From Chondrinema litorale (GTDB taxonomy: Bacteria > Bacteroidota > Bacteroidia > Cytophagales > Flammeovirgaceae): a stretch of DNA of 64,000 nt. The notes beneath the pieces were generated by a model. That model saw nothing but the letters and a program-made list of their open reading frames with translations. It did not search any database and was not told where the DNA came from. The stretch lies in NCBI RefSeq assembly GCF_026250525.1, contig NZ_CP111043.1:2458501-2522500 (forward strand), in the 5' to 3' direction. Shown piece after piece: positions 8,315 to 17,129 of the stretch. A program made the translations under genes and the position numbers. How positions within the stretch are numbered: the first letter of the stretch is position 1; each line of letters begins with the position of its first letter.

Positions 8315-9409
8315 ATGAAAAGTATTGTCCCAATTTTTTTATCGATTCTCGTATTTTTTGCCTGCCAAAATGAGAAAAAAGAAACAGGTTATGTACTCAC
8401 AGGAACGCTAAAAAATATTGCTGATAGTTCTGTGGTTTATCTTGCTACACAAAATGAAAAAATGGACTCAGCATTTGTAGTAGGTGAGAAATTTACCATG
8501 AAAGGTAAAGTTGATGCTCCTACCCATGTTTATATCTCGATAAAAGATAGTGAAAATTTTGGGGCTTTGTGGTTAGAAAATAGTCCAATGACGATTACTG
8601 CTGAAGATGGAAAATTTAGAGAAGCAGTAATTACAGGTTCACAAACACAAAAAGATAATGATCTATTAAAAGGCAAATTGACAGCTCTCGGAAAAGTGGC
8701 AGATAGCTTAGTAAGCATTTTGAGAGATGAAAATACAGAAAAGAGTTTGTGGGATTCTACTTATGCAGAGTATCAAGCCAATAATGATCTTCAGCAAGAA
8801 ATTCAGAGAGGTTTTATTAAAGACAATCCAGAATCATTGGTGAGTGCATACATACTTAAAGTGTATAAATCTACTTGGGGAAGAGATACAACAGAGTTAT
8901 TATTTACACCAATGCCAGAGGTTGTTAAAAATACAGAAGATGGTAAATCAATCGCTCGTTTTATTGAGTTAAGTGTGAATCCACAAATAGGAGACAAGTA
9001 TGTAGATTTTGAAATGGAAAATGTAGCTGGCGAAAAAGTAAAGTTATCTGACATTAAAGGTAAATATGTATTGGTAGATTTTTGGGCTTCGTGGTGTGGA
9101 CCTTGCCGAAGAGAGAATCCTAATCTTGTAAAAACATATAACAATTTTCACGATAAGGGTTTTGAAGTGTTGGGGGTTTCATTCGATCAGAAAAAAGAGC
9201 CTTGGTTAAAAGCGATAGAAAAAGACGAATTGCCTTGGGAGCAAATAACAGATTTATTGGCTTGGGAATGCGAAGCAGGGGTTATTTATAATGTAAATGC
9301 CATTCCAGATAATATCTTAATAGACGAAGAAGGAACAATTATCGCCAGAGGATTAAGAGGTGTTAAGCTAGATGAAAAGTTGGAAGAGCTGTTTAATAAA
9401 GCAAGTTGA
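8315..9409 (+). CDS. TlpA-like thiol-disulfide oxidoreductase lipoprotein with DUF4369
   Basis: The protein has a lipobox near residue 17 (VFFAC), so it is probably anchored in the periplasm. An N-terminal beta-rich DUF4369 domain (about 24-125) is followed by a helical linker. The C-terminal thioredoxin/AhpC-TSA domain (about 225-364) has the active site WCGPC with Cys261 and Cys264. The cis-proline region AIPDNILID is also present. Such proteins reduce or rearrange disulfides in exported proteins or in cytochrome c maturation. It stands alone, with a candidate promoter upstream and a strong terminator after it. Confidence 0.88.
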   Translation: MKSIVPIFLSILVFFACQNEKKETGYVLTGTLKNIADSSVVYLATQNEKMDSAFVVGEKFTMKGKVDAPTHVYISIKDSENFGALWLENSPMTITAEDGKFREAVITGSQTQKDNDLLKGKLTALGKVADSLVSILRDENTEKSLWDSTYAEYQANNDLQQEIQRGFIKDNPESLVSAYILKVYKSTWGRDTTELLFTPMPEVVKNTEDGKSIARFIELSVNPQIGDKYVDFEMENVAGEKVKLSDIKGKYVLVDFWASWCGPCRRENPNLVKTYNNFHDKGFEVLGVSFDQKKEPWLKAIEKDELPWEQITDLLAWECEAGVIYNVNAIPDNILIDEEGTIIARGLRGVKLDEKLEELFNKAS

Positions 9410-9433
9410 TTGATAACTTTACAAAGATAATGG

Positions 9434-9465
9434 AGACAGGTAAGTTTGGTACCTGTCTTTTTTTT
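9434..9465 (+). terminator. Terminator of the TlpA gene
   Basis: A 9-bp perfect stem AGACAGGTA/TACCTGTCT with a 7-base loop is followed by a run of T. It overlaps the last bases of the converging GH43 gene. Confidence 0.8.
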
Positions 9466-10498
9466 ATTCTATAAGTAAGTTTTTAGGAACTCCGCTCCAT
9501 TTGTTATTTAGTCTGGTGGCTTCTTCACTTGTAATCCCGATAACAGAGCCATGGCGAGGTTGAAAATCCTTAGTAAATTTTTCTGATTTTTCAGAGAAAT
9601 GATATAAGTCTGTACTTCTTTGAAATTCATACTGTTGGCTCGCATACAGGTCGTACATCAATATGTATTCATCAGAGTTGTTTAGTTTAAACACAGAAGA
9701 ACCTTCTACCACGGTTGAGTCATCAGCATATACATCTAGGTATTTAAAATCTTCTACCCAAGGTCCTTTTAAAGATTTACTAGTCGCTTGTTGTATACCA
9801 TTTTTTATAATCTCCCAATCATCATTTCGGGTATGGCCTTTATAAAACATGTGGTAAGTGCCATCTTTATAAATAATATCACCGTCTATAGCGCCATATT
9901 TTGAGTGAAACATCAGCTCTGGTTCACTTTCGAAACTTGTAAAATCACCATTTGCATAAGCGCTATAGAAATCTAGGTCCTCACTATCGTAATAGCGAAT
10001 GGTAAAGTAAATAAGATATTTGCCTTCGTCTTTATCGAAAATTACCTGTGGAGCCCAAACCCATTTTACATTACCAAATTTTTCTGGATAAGTCTCAGAG
10101 ATATCTATGTAGCTAGATGTCCAGTCTGTTAAATTATTAGACTTAAGCATTACAATGCCGGGGTTGCTATCCCAGCCATTTTTTATGGTGAACATATCGG
10201 TGGCAACTATATAGAAATTGTCATCATTTTCACCTCTTAAAATATGAGGGTCACGAATACCACCAGATTTTGATATTTCAGCAGGAGGGATAATTGGCTC
10301 ATTATTGTTTAGTGCATACCAGTTAATGGCATCTTCACTCACAGCAAAGCGTAATTGCTCTTGTTTTTGACCATCGCCAGAACCTTCAAAATAAGCGAAT
10401 AAATAACCTGTAAACCCTTTATTAGGTTTTGAGTTGCATGCAGATAAGAGAGCTACAAATACGAAAAATATTAGCTGTTTATTAAAAGTTTGATTCAT
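9464..10498 (-). CDS. Glycoside hydrolase family 43 lipoprotein
   Basis: A lipoprotein signal ends in LLSAC (Cys21). The rest is a five-bladed GH43 propeller. Candidate catalytic residues are the base Asp in GGIRDPHIL (about 80), the pKa-modulating Asp in GAIDGDIIY (about 199) and the acid Glu in VVEGSSVFK (about 264). GH43 enzymes are mainly arabinofuranosidases, xylosidases or galactosidases; the exact substrate cannot be read here. It follows two GH3 genes on the same strand but is separated from them by a terminator and has an inverted repeat just upstream, so it is probably regulated separately. Length 344 is normal for the family. Confidence 0.82.
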   Translation of the reverse strand: MNQTFNKQLIFFVFVALLSACNSKPNKGFTGYLFAYFEGSGDGQKQEQLRFAVSEDAINWYALNNNEPIIPPAEISKSGGIRDPHILRGENDDNFYIVATDMFTIKNGWDSNPGIVMLKSNNLTDWTSSYIDISETYPEKFGNVKWVWAPQVIFDKDEGKYLIYFTIRYYDSEDLDFYSAYANGDFTSFESEPELMFHSKYGAIDGDIIYKDGTYHMFYKGHTRNDDWEIIKNGIQQATSKSLKGPWVEDFKYLDVYADDSTVVEGSSVFKLNNSDEYILMYDLYASQQYEFQRSTDLYHFSEKSEKFTKDFQPRHGSVIGITSEEATRLNNKWSGVPKNLLIE

Positions 10499-10512
10499 AT
10501 TGACTTGTGATG

Positions 10513-10541
10513 ATTATAAGTGTATTTTTAACACTTATAAT
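10513..10541 (-). promoter_or_regulatory. Perfect 11-bp inverted repeat upstream of GH43
   Basis: ATTATAAGTGT and ACACTTATAAT are separated by seven bases, 15 bases upstream of the GH43 start codon. It is too close to the start and too AT-rich to be a good terminator. It may be an operator or a 5' leader hairpin covering the ribosome-binding region. Confidence 0.5.
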
Positions 10542-10572
10542 TTTCTATTTAAAATGAATCAATAGAATAAAA

Positions 10573-10601
10573 AAAAGGCCATCTCATAGAGATGACCTTT
10601 T
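10573..10601 (-). terminator. Terminator between GH3 and GH43
   Basis: The stem AAAAGG.CATCTC/GAGATG.CCTTTT has one mismatch and a 3-base loop. On the minus strand it is followed by eight T residues. It lies 17 bases beyond the stop codon of the GH3 gene, ending or attenuating that operon before GH43. Confidence 0.8.
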
Positions 10602-10617
10602 CGCCGTTTTCAACTTT

Positions 10618-12963
10618 CTATTTTGATGTTAAATCTTTAAAGTCTTTATCCAGATCAAAAGTGTTATTCACCTTCTCTGCGACAATATCTTCTGATACCG
10701 TGAAAATTTCTGTAAGCTTAATATCTAGTGAAGAAGCTCCGATTTTAACCGTATAGCTACCATCTTCGGCAATCCAAGCACTTTTCTCATCAATAAATGA
10801 TGCTAAATCTTTTGATGTTAAAGTGAAAGTGAGTGTTTGGGATTCGCCAGCTTCTAAAGTTTTGGTTTTGGCAAATGCTTTTAATTCAGATTCTGGTTTA
10901 TCTACTAATTTAGCTGGGGCAGATAAATACAATTGTACGATTTCTTTTCCGGCAGTTTTACCTGTGTTGGTAACCTTTACACTTACTTCTACTTGCTTAT
11001 CAACATTTGAAGTATTTACTTTTAAATCAGCATATTCGAAAGTGGTGTAAGAGCTACCATAGCCAAATTCGTATGATGGTTTTACATCGAATGTGTTAAA
11101 ATATCTGTAACCCACATAAATGCCTTCTTTGTAGTAAACTTCTTCTGGGTTGCTAATTGGAGTGCCCAACCAGTTTGTTGCTGATGGATGGTGGTTGTAA
11201 TCTACTGGGAAAGTCATGGTTAATTTACCAGAAGGGTTTGCTGTACCAGAAAATACATCTGCTACAGAATTACCACCTTCTTGTCCGGGTTGCCAAGCAA
11301 GCAATATGGCATCAACTTTATCTTTCCAACTGGCAGTTTCAATTACACCACCAATGTTCAATATTACAATTACCTTTTTGTTTTCAGCATGGAAAGCTTT
11401 AGAAACCTGATTGATTAATGTGATTTCGTCTTGGGCTAAATAAAAATCTTCGTTGATGTGTCGGTCTTCATTCTCGCCAGAATTTCTCCCGATTGTAATA
11501 ACTGCTACTTCAGATGCTTTAGCTTTTTTAGCAATCAAGTCATTATCAAGAGCCATTTCTTTAAGTCGTTGTGGAACCGCCAGTAAGCCACCATTTTCTT
11601 CACGTCTTTTCATCTCTTTGGCAACTTCTGCTTTTACAAAAGGAACATAGGCTTTTTCCAGTTCTTGATCAATCTTATAACCAGCATTGTTTAAACCTTC
11701 GATCAGTGAAACGGTGTAAGCCTCGTTTACATCACCACTACCAGTACCACCAGCAATAAAGTTGTAAGAAGTAATTCCAAAAACTGCAATTGGAGTTGAT
11801 TTTTCGGTATAAGGTAAAATGTTAGATTCATTTTTTAGCAATACCATTCCTTCTGTTGCAGATTGGCGAGTAATTTCAGCATGTGCTTTTAAGTCTGGTT
11901 TGTTGGTAAACTTTACCTTGTTATAAGTAGGTGATTTTAATACAATTTCCAGAATCTTCTTCACGCTGGTATTTACCGCTTCTTCAGAGATTTTTCCTGC
12001 TTTCATGGCTGCAATCAGCTTTTCTCGCTGAATGTCCATACCAGGCATCAGCAAATCGTTACCTGCTTCAATCTGTGCTACTACATCGCTACAATCTTTC
12101 ATAATACTCTGGAAGCCTGGATAACCGCCAAACCAGTCTGTCATTACAAAGCCTTCGTAACCCCATTCGTCTCTCAATACAGTAGTTAAAAGATCTTTGT
12201 TTGATGATGCATAAGTGCCATTAATTTTATTATAAGCAGACATCACCGTCCAAGGCTTAGATTTTTTAATGGCTATTTCGAAACCTCTTAAATACAATTC
12301 TCTCATGGCACGCTCACTCACGTGCTCGTTAATGGTAAGTCTGTTTGTTTCCTGATTGTTAGCTGCAAAGTGCTTAATAGAAGTTCCCACACCATTAGAC
12401 TGAATACCATTGATGTAGGCCGCCGCGATTTCTCCGGCAACTAATGGATCTTCTGAATAATATTCGAAGTTTCTTCCATTAAGCGGGTTTCTATGGATGT
12501 TTAGAGCAGGAGCAAGAAGTATATCAACACCATATTCTTTTACTTCTTCACCCATGGCTTTCCCCACTTGTTCTATCAATTCTGTATTCCAAGTAGAAGC
12601 AAGCGCAGTTCCTACGGGAAAAGCGGTTGCATAGTAAGTATTCTCATCGTTATTACGCTTAGGTTGAATACGCAACCCTGCTGGTCCATCTGCTACTACA
12701 ATTTCAGGAATTCCCAATCGCTCAATACCATTTACACCACCAGCAGCACCCAATACTCTTACATCTGGTTCGCCTTCTAAAGGTACTAAGCCAGCATAAC
12801 CGGGCATACCCGGACCGATTAAAATACTGACTTTTTCCTCTATCGTCATAGCTTCAATAACTTTCTCTATTGGAGCTTTGCCAAACTTGGGAGCTTTTTG
12901 TGCGAAAGAACCTTGCATAGATGTCAAGGCTACAAAAGCTCCTGCTATTATATGTCTTTTCAT
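10618..12963 (-). CDS. Glycoside hydrolase family 3 beta-glycosidase
   Basis: The protein has a signal peptide ending SFAQ, then the GH3 N-terminal barrel. Substrate-binding motifs include KHFAANNQE (about 199-207), and the nucleophile Asp lies in VMTDWFGG (near residue 277). The alpha/beta sandwich domain has GENEDRH near 496-502, a candidate acid/base region. A C-terminal fibronectin type III-like domain covers about 660-760. The 781-residue length is typical for beta-glucosidase/xylosidase-type GH3. Exact specificity is not readable. It starts 26 bases after a second GH3 gene, so the two are probably one operon, and a terminator follows. Confidence 0.9.
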   Translation of the reverse strand: MKRHIIAGAFVALTSMQGSFAQKAPKFGKAPIEKVIEAMTIEEKVSILIGPGMPGYAGLVPLEGEPDVRVLGAAGGVNGIERLGIPEIVVADGPAGLRIQPKRNNDENTYYATAFPVGTALASTWNTELIEQVGKAMGEEVKEYGVDILLAPALNIHRNPLNGRNFEYYSEDPLVAGEIAAAYINGIQSNGVGTSIKHFAANNQETNRLTINEHVSERAMRELYLRGFEIAIKKSKPWTVMSAYNKINGTYASSNKDLLTTVLRDEWGYEGFVMTDWFGGYPGFQSIMKDCSDVVAQIEAGNDLLMPGMDIQREKLIAAMKAGKISEEAVNTSVKKILEIVLKSPTYNKVKFTNKPDLKAHAEITRQSATEGMVLLKNESNILPYTEKSTPIAVFGITSYNFIAGGTGSGDVNEAYTVSLIEGLNNAGYKIDQELEKAYVPFVKAEVAKEMKRREENGGLLAVPQRLKEMALDNDLIAKKAKASEVAVITIGRNSGENEDRHINEDFYLAQDEITLINQVSKAFHAENKKVIVILNIGGVIETASWKDKVDAILLAWQPGQEGGNSVADVFSGTANPSGKLTMTFPVDYNHHPSATNWLGTPISNPEEVYYKEGIYVGYRYFNTFDVKPSYEFGYGSSYTTFEYADLKVNTSNVDKQVEVSVKVTNTGKTAGKEIVQLYLSAPAKLVDKPESELKAFAKTKTLEAGESQTLTFTLTSKDLASFIDEKSAWIAEDGSYTVKIGASSLDIKLTEIFTVSEDIVAEKVNNTFDLDKDFKDLTSK

Positions 12964-12989
12964 TAGTTAAGTAGTTAGTTAATTGTTGT

Positions 12990-15305
12990 TTAAAATTTCA
13001 ACTGGTATTTTTGAGTCCTTTCATCTTTAATTACTCCCTTCCAGTTAAGTCCATATCCGAAATCATAAGTGTTGCCTTCTGAATCTTTGTAAGCTTCCAT
13101 ATCAAAAGGGACATCTTCTTTTTGTTCTTCAACAGTTTTCATATTAGCTGGCATTTGTAATGGAAGTAAACCAGAAGGCTCTGCTTTTCCTGTGAGAATG
13201 TCCATTACTGCTTGAGCAGATACACCAAAGTTCACCACAATACCATCTACACTTTTTTCAAACTCAGAGAAAATCATTGGTTTGTCAGCAGTTACCGATA
13301 CAATTACCGGTTTGTCTTTCATAATGAGCTTGGTATCTAATATGGTTTTTAGGTCCATAATGTTGGTCGCTGTTGATGTTTTACCTAGGTAACTACGGTT
13401 TGTAATTTCAGGGTCAATAACTGGGTCACCGGCTGCAATACTTTGTTCACGAGCATATTCTGCTGTATAGCTTTGGTATTGAAGCGAAATTGGTAAATAA
13501 CCATTTCCATCTTGTGCTCTGTCGGCATCACTATAGCCAGCTTCTCCGCTTTGTGGGTTTTTTACAAATACAATTGCAAAATCTGCTTCTCTAGGGTTTT
13601 CAGTTACATTAAAGTATTTTTTTACTAATTCTATATCAACTGGATAATCTAGACTTGCTGGAGTTGCGTTTCCCCACCAGTCGGTTTTTACAGGTGTGTA
13701 AATTTTAGGGATGTAAACTGTTTGCTTATCTTTTACTGGTAGTACCTGATTCTTATTTTTCAGCATTACAACAGACTTTAATTGAGCCTGATAGCCAGCT
13801 TCCATAAATTCAGGATTACCTACAATCGCTTTGGTACTTTCTACATCTAAATAAGGATTTTCAAACAAGCCTGTTCTAAAGATATTTTTTAGTAGACGAA
13901 CAGCAGAACGCTCAAAACGCTTACGCATAAAATCTTTTCCGTGTTCTTTTATACCCATTTGGTAAGCTTCTAAAACAGGGCCTTTATCATTATTTCCACC
14001 AAACTGATCGACACCAGCCATTATTACTTTATAATGTCTTTCGGCGATACTAAGCTTCTCAACACCCCAAGGTTTGCCTGCAAATGTGGCCGGAGTTGCC
14101 CCTTCATCACCTGTTATTAACCAATCTGTACAAACAACGCCATCGTATCCATATTTATCTCTTAACAACTCAGTGATGATGTATTTGCTGAAGCCATTAC
14201 CTACGTTTTCGTTGTTAACCTTATCCTGATCGAAACTAATAGTGTAGTAAGGCATTACAGCAGATGCTTTTTTAGTACCACCTTGCAGATTAAAAGTACC
14301 TTCTGTAAATGGTTTAATATGATCTTTTAAGTTGTTTCCCGGATAAACAGCAAATTTACCCATTGCCCAGTGTCCATCTCTTCCTCCTTCTTCAGGTCCA
14401 CCACCTGGCCAGTGCTTCACCATCGCGTTTACACTTTCGTAACCCCAACCACCATTTATCTCTACATCTTTACTCGATGTTTGGAAGCCATCTACATAGG
14501 CCTGTCCCATGTCTTTAACAAGGTCTGGACTTTCACTAAATACATTGGCAATACGGAACCAACGAGGCTCTGTACCAAGATCGACTTGTGGTGAAAGTGC
14601 AGTTGAAATACCCAATGCGCGATATTCTTTAGAGGCAATTTCACCAAACTGTTTTACAATTTCAGGATCAAATGTAGCTCCCATTGCCAAACCATCTGGC
14701 CATAACGATATTTTTCCACCAGCACCTGCATTAAATTCAGAGCTCACATTTGCAGTGTTTCTTGGGTCTGAACTGTTATTAGCCGGAATACCCAAGCCTA
14801 AGCCTTCTACAAATGCTTGCACTTTGTTATTCCACTTTGCAGCAACCTCTGGCGATTGCACTGAAGTAATTAATACGTGTCTGAGGTTGTCTTCCTCTAA
14901 AAACTTTTTTTGCTGATCTGTTAACTCAAAGGCATCTACACCAGCATCAGAAAACGATTTGCCATTGTATGTTCCTCCAAATGGGGAAAATCTTGCTGCA
15001 GGGATTGCTTGGTGTCCGCTATAAAGCATTAAACCAGCAATTTGCTCAACACTCAATTTTTTCGCAAGGTCTTTTGCACGGTCTTCGGCAGGTAAGCGCC
15101 AGTCTTCGTATGGGTCGAGTTTGCCGTTTTTGTTGAGGTCTTTAAATTTTTCTCCTTTAACTGTCAGGATTTTTATGCCTGATATTTCACTATAACCAAG
15201 TATTTGTCCGCTTTTACTTGTAACTATTTTAAAGCTAGTTTCTTGGGCAATGCTGAACTTTATACTCAAAAGTATGCAGCATACTAATAGAAAGTTGTAT
15301 TTCAT
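12990..15305 (-). CDS. Glycoside hydrolase family 3 enzyme, second paralogue
   Basis: The protein has a signal peptide ending SIAQ. A short Ca-dockerin-like stretch (DLNKNGKLDPYEDWRL, about 57-72) precedes the GH3 barrel. The nucleophile Asp is in VVCTDWLITGD (near residue 394), and KHWPGGGPEEGGRDGHW forms a substrate loop. The C-terminal sandwich contains a typical VSVTADKP strand. The protein differs clearly from its downstream GH3 neighbour and resembles the exo-glucosidase group with the EDW motif. It is the first gene of the GH3-GH3 operon, and two related operator-like repeats lie 44 to 103 bases upstream of its start. Confidence 0.88.
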   Translation of the reverse strand: MKYNFLLVCCILLSIKFSIAQETSFKIVTSKSGQILGYSEISGIKILTVKGEKFKDLNKNGKLDPYEDWRLPAEDRAKDLAKKLSVEQIAGLMLYSGHQAIPAARFSPFGGTYNGKSFSDAGVDAFELTDQQKKFLEEDNLRHVLITSVQSPEVAAKWNNKVQAFVEGLGLGIPANNSSDPRNTANVSSEFNAGAGGKISLWPDGLAMGATFDPEIVKQFGEIASKEYRALGISTALSPQVDLGTEPRWFRIANVFSESPDLVKDMGQAYVDGFQTSSKDVEINGGWGYESVNAMVKHWPGGGPEEGGRDGHWAMGKFAVYPGNNLKDHIKPFTEGTFNLQGGTKKASAVMPYYTISFDQDKVNNENVGNGFSKYIITELLRDKYGYDGVVCTDWLITGDEGATPATFAGKPWGVEKLSIAERHYKVIMAGVDQFGGNNDKGPVLEAYQMGIKEHGKDFMRKRFERSAVRLLKNIFRTGLFENPYLDVESTKAIVGNPEFMEAGYQAQLKSVVMLKNKNQVLPVKDKQTVYIPKIYTPVKTDWWGNATPASLDYPVDIELVKKYFNVTENPREADFAIVFVKNPQSGEAGYSDADRAQDGNGYLPISLQYQSYTAEYAREQSIAAGDPVIDPEITNRSYLGKTSTATNIMDLKTILDTKLIMKDKPVIVSVTADKPMIFSEFEKSVDGIVVNFGVSAQAVMDILTGKAEPSGLLPLQMPANMKTVEEQKEDVPFDMEAYKDSEGNTYDFGYGLNWKGVIKDERTQKYQLKF

Positions 15306-15649
15306 TTTTGATATTTACTGTTAAAAGTTGAATTTTTATGTACCTGTATGATAGTACTTAGTAGTAGCTTTTAAGTCTTTATTAAAAAGGGTACTACTTA
15401 ATAGTACTTACACAGCCTTATTTATAAACAATTATATAAAAAAATATCAATGCTTCAAAATGAAGCATAAAAATTTAATATCTATTCCCAGAATATTTAC
15501 TTTGGATAAGAAATAAGTGAGGATGTTTTTGAATCAAGGCAAAAAATTTGAGCAAATAAAGCATAGAAAAGTAGCCTGATATAAATTGCAGGCTATTCAA
15601 TTGATATGGAGTCTAAATTTCTACAAACAGTTTGATTTAAAACAATACA
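15306..15649. promoter_or_regulatory. Divergent control region between GH3 operon and NUDIX regulator
   Basis: This 344-base AT-rich stretch holds no gene. It contains two related sites at 15349-15367 and 15391-15410, annotated separately, and must carry both divergent promoters. No clear terminator or further repeat was seen. Confidence 0.6.
15349..15410. promoter_or_regulatory. Operator-like paired repeats upstream of the GH3 operon
   Basis: The decamer ATAGTACTTA occurs twice, at 15351-15360 and 15401-15410, exactly 50 bases apart (about five helical turns). The second copy is part of a perfect inverted repeat GTACTA-CTTAA-TAGTAC (15391-15407). The first site read in reverse shares TACTACTnA with it. 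The position between the NUDIX-type regulator and the GH3 operon suggests binding by that regulator; this is inference. Confidence 0.6.
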
Positions 15650-16399
15650 ATGAGCAGATTAGCTGATATAATGAAGGAAAAGGATGCCTTTTACAGAAAT
15701 AACTATTTATCTGGAATCTCGATAGATTGTGTGGTATTTGGGTATCATGAAAAAAGCCTTAAGATTTTACTTTTGAAAATGAAAGGTGCAAAAAAGTGGG
15801 GGTTACCGGGTGGTTTTGTGAGAAAAGATCTACCTATACAAGAAGCAGCATCGCAGATTTTAGAAGAGCGTACAGGTGCAAAAAATATTTATTTACATCA
15901 GTTTAAAGCATTTGGAAACTTAAACCGCTCAGAGGATTTATACGAGGGTATGTCTAAAGAATTATGGTTTAATGATAGATTCGTTAGCCTTGGATATTAT
16001 AGTTTAGTCAATTTTAAAAATGTATCTCCTGTGGTTGATGATATGTCTGATGAATGTGAATGGAGAGATATAAACGACTTGCCACCACTTATGATGGATC
16101 ATGAGCAGATTTTTGATGAAGCATTAATTCAGTTAAGAAGAGATCTTAATTATAAACCTGTAGGCTTAAATCTTTTACCAGAAAAGTTTACAATGTCTGA
16201 GCTTCAAAAACTTTATGAGATTATCCTAGATAAGGAATTAAACAGGGGGAATTTTTACAGAAAAATGACCCGCTATGGTATTCTTAATAAGTTGGACGAA
16301 ATAAGAAAAGGTGGTGCTCACAAATCTCCTAACTTATATACTTTCGATTTGGAGACATATAACAAAGCATTGGAAAATGGATTGCAAGAAAGTTGGTAG
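15650..16399 (+). CDS. NUDIX-domain transcriptional regulator (NrtR/AraR-like)
   Basis: The N-terminal 150 residues form a NUDIX domain with a degraded signature, PGGFVRKDLPIQEAASQILEERTG. The REUxEE core reads QILEER, losing residues needed for catalysis. The C-terminal part (about 175-249) looks like the winged helix of NrtR/AraR proteins (SELQKLYEIIL ... NFYRKM). In Bacteroides, AraR of this type senses a sugar and represses carbohydrate genes. The divergent position from the GH3 operon, with paired operator-like repeats between, supports a local sugar-responsive regulator. The ligand cannot be predicted. Length 249 is normal. Likely autoregulated. Confidence 0.85.
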   Translation: MSRLADIMKEKDAFYRNNYLSGISIDCVVFGYHEKSLKILLLKMKGAKKWGLPGGFVRKDLPIQEAASQILEERTGAKNIYLHQFKAFGNLNRSEDLYEGMSKELWFNDRFVSLGYYSLVNFKNVSPVVDDMSDECEWRDINDLPPLMMDHEQIFDEALIQLRRDLNYKPVGLNLLPEKFTMSELQKLYEIILDKELNRGNFYRKMTRYGILNKLDEIRKGGAHKSPNLYTFDLETYNKALENGLQESW

Positions 16400-16489
16400 T
16401 CGAAAACTAACTCAGTCATATTTTAAACAATAAAAACATACTTGCCTTTAGCTGCTTTATTACTAAATTTTTAACTGAACAAAGCTGTT

Positions 16490-17065
16490 ATGTATGAACA
16501 GTTGATAGACAATATCAAAGAGAAAACAAGTATTGAACAAGTTGATATTGAATTGATAAAACAGGTTTTTGAGCCTGTTTTGCTTCCTAAGAACAGGATT
16601 ATTGAAGAAGAAGGTAAGATACCTAAATACCTTTACTTTATTGTTTCTGGATATTTGAGATTATTCCATTTTGATGAAAAAGGAGATGAAATTACCACTC
16701 ATATAAATTGCCCTCCCGGATTTTTTACATCCTATTTTCATTTTATTAATCAAACTCGATCGCATGAAAATGTAGAGTGTATTACTGAGTGTGAGCTATT
16801 GAGAGTAATAAAAGTTGATTTAGATAATCTAATAGCTGAAAGTTTAGCAATGAAAAATTATAGTATTACAGTTTTTCAAGAAGCAATTTTATATAATGAA
16901 ACTCGATCAAACGAACTTGCAACTTTAACAGCAGAGCAGAGATACAAAAAGCTTATTCAAAATTATCCGGAGATACTGCACAATGTGCCTGTACAATATA
17001 TTGCTTCATTTCTCGGAATGAAACCAGAAAGTTTGAGTCGAATCCGCAGAAAGATGATTAACTAA
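16490..17065 (+). CDS. Crp/Fnr-family transcriptional regulator
   Basis: The 191-residue protein has an N-terminal cyclic-nucleotide-binding-like beta-roll (about 20-110: RIIEEEGKIPKYLYFIVSGYLR) and a C-terminal winged helix whose recognition helix reads FLGMKPESLSRIRRKM (about 174-189). No cysteines suggest an iron-sulfur sensor and no typical cAMP phosphate-binding RxS motif is seen, so the effector is unknown. Such short Crp-like proteins are common in Bacteroidota. The adjacent epimerase gene, 64 bases downstream on the same strand, could be a target or co-transcribed. Confidence 0.87.
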   Translation: MYEQLIDNIKEKTSIEQVDIELIKQVFEPVLLPKNRIIEEEGKIPKYLYFIVSGYLRLFHFDEKGDEITTHINCPPGFFTSYFHFINQTRSHENVECITECELLRVIKVDLDNLIAESLAMKNYSITVFQEAILYNETRSNELATLTAEQRYKKLIQNYPEILHNVPVQYIASFLGMKPESLSRIRRKMIN

Positions 17066-17129
17066 CAAATGTCAAGTAGACTGAAGCCCGATACGCTGAA
17101 TTTTGAGTTGCACATCAAATCTTTTAAAA

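Noticed and set aside
10823..12780. Several plus-strand frames inside the GH3 gene
   Set aside because: They are shadows of the GH3 coding sequence with no independent motifs.
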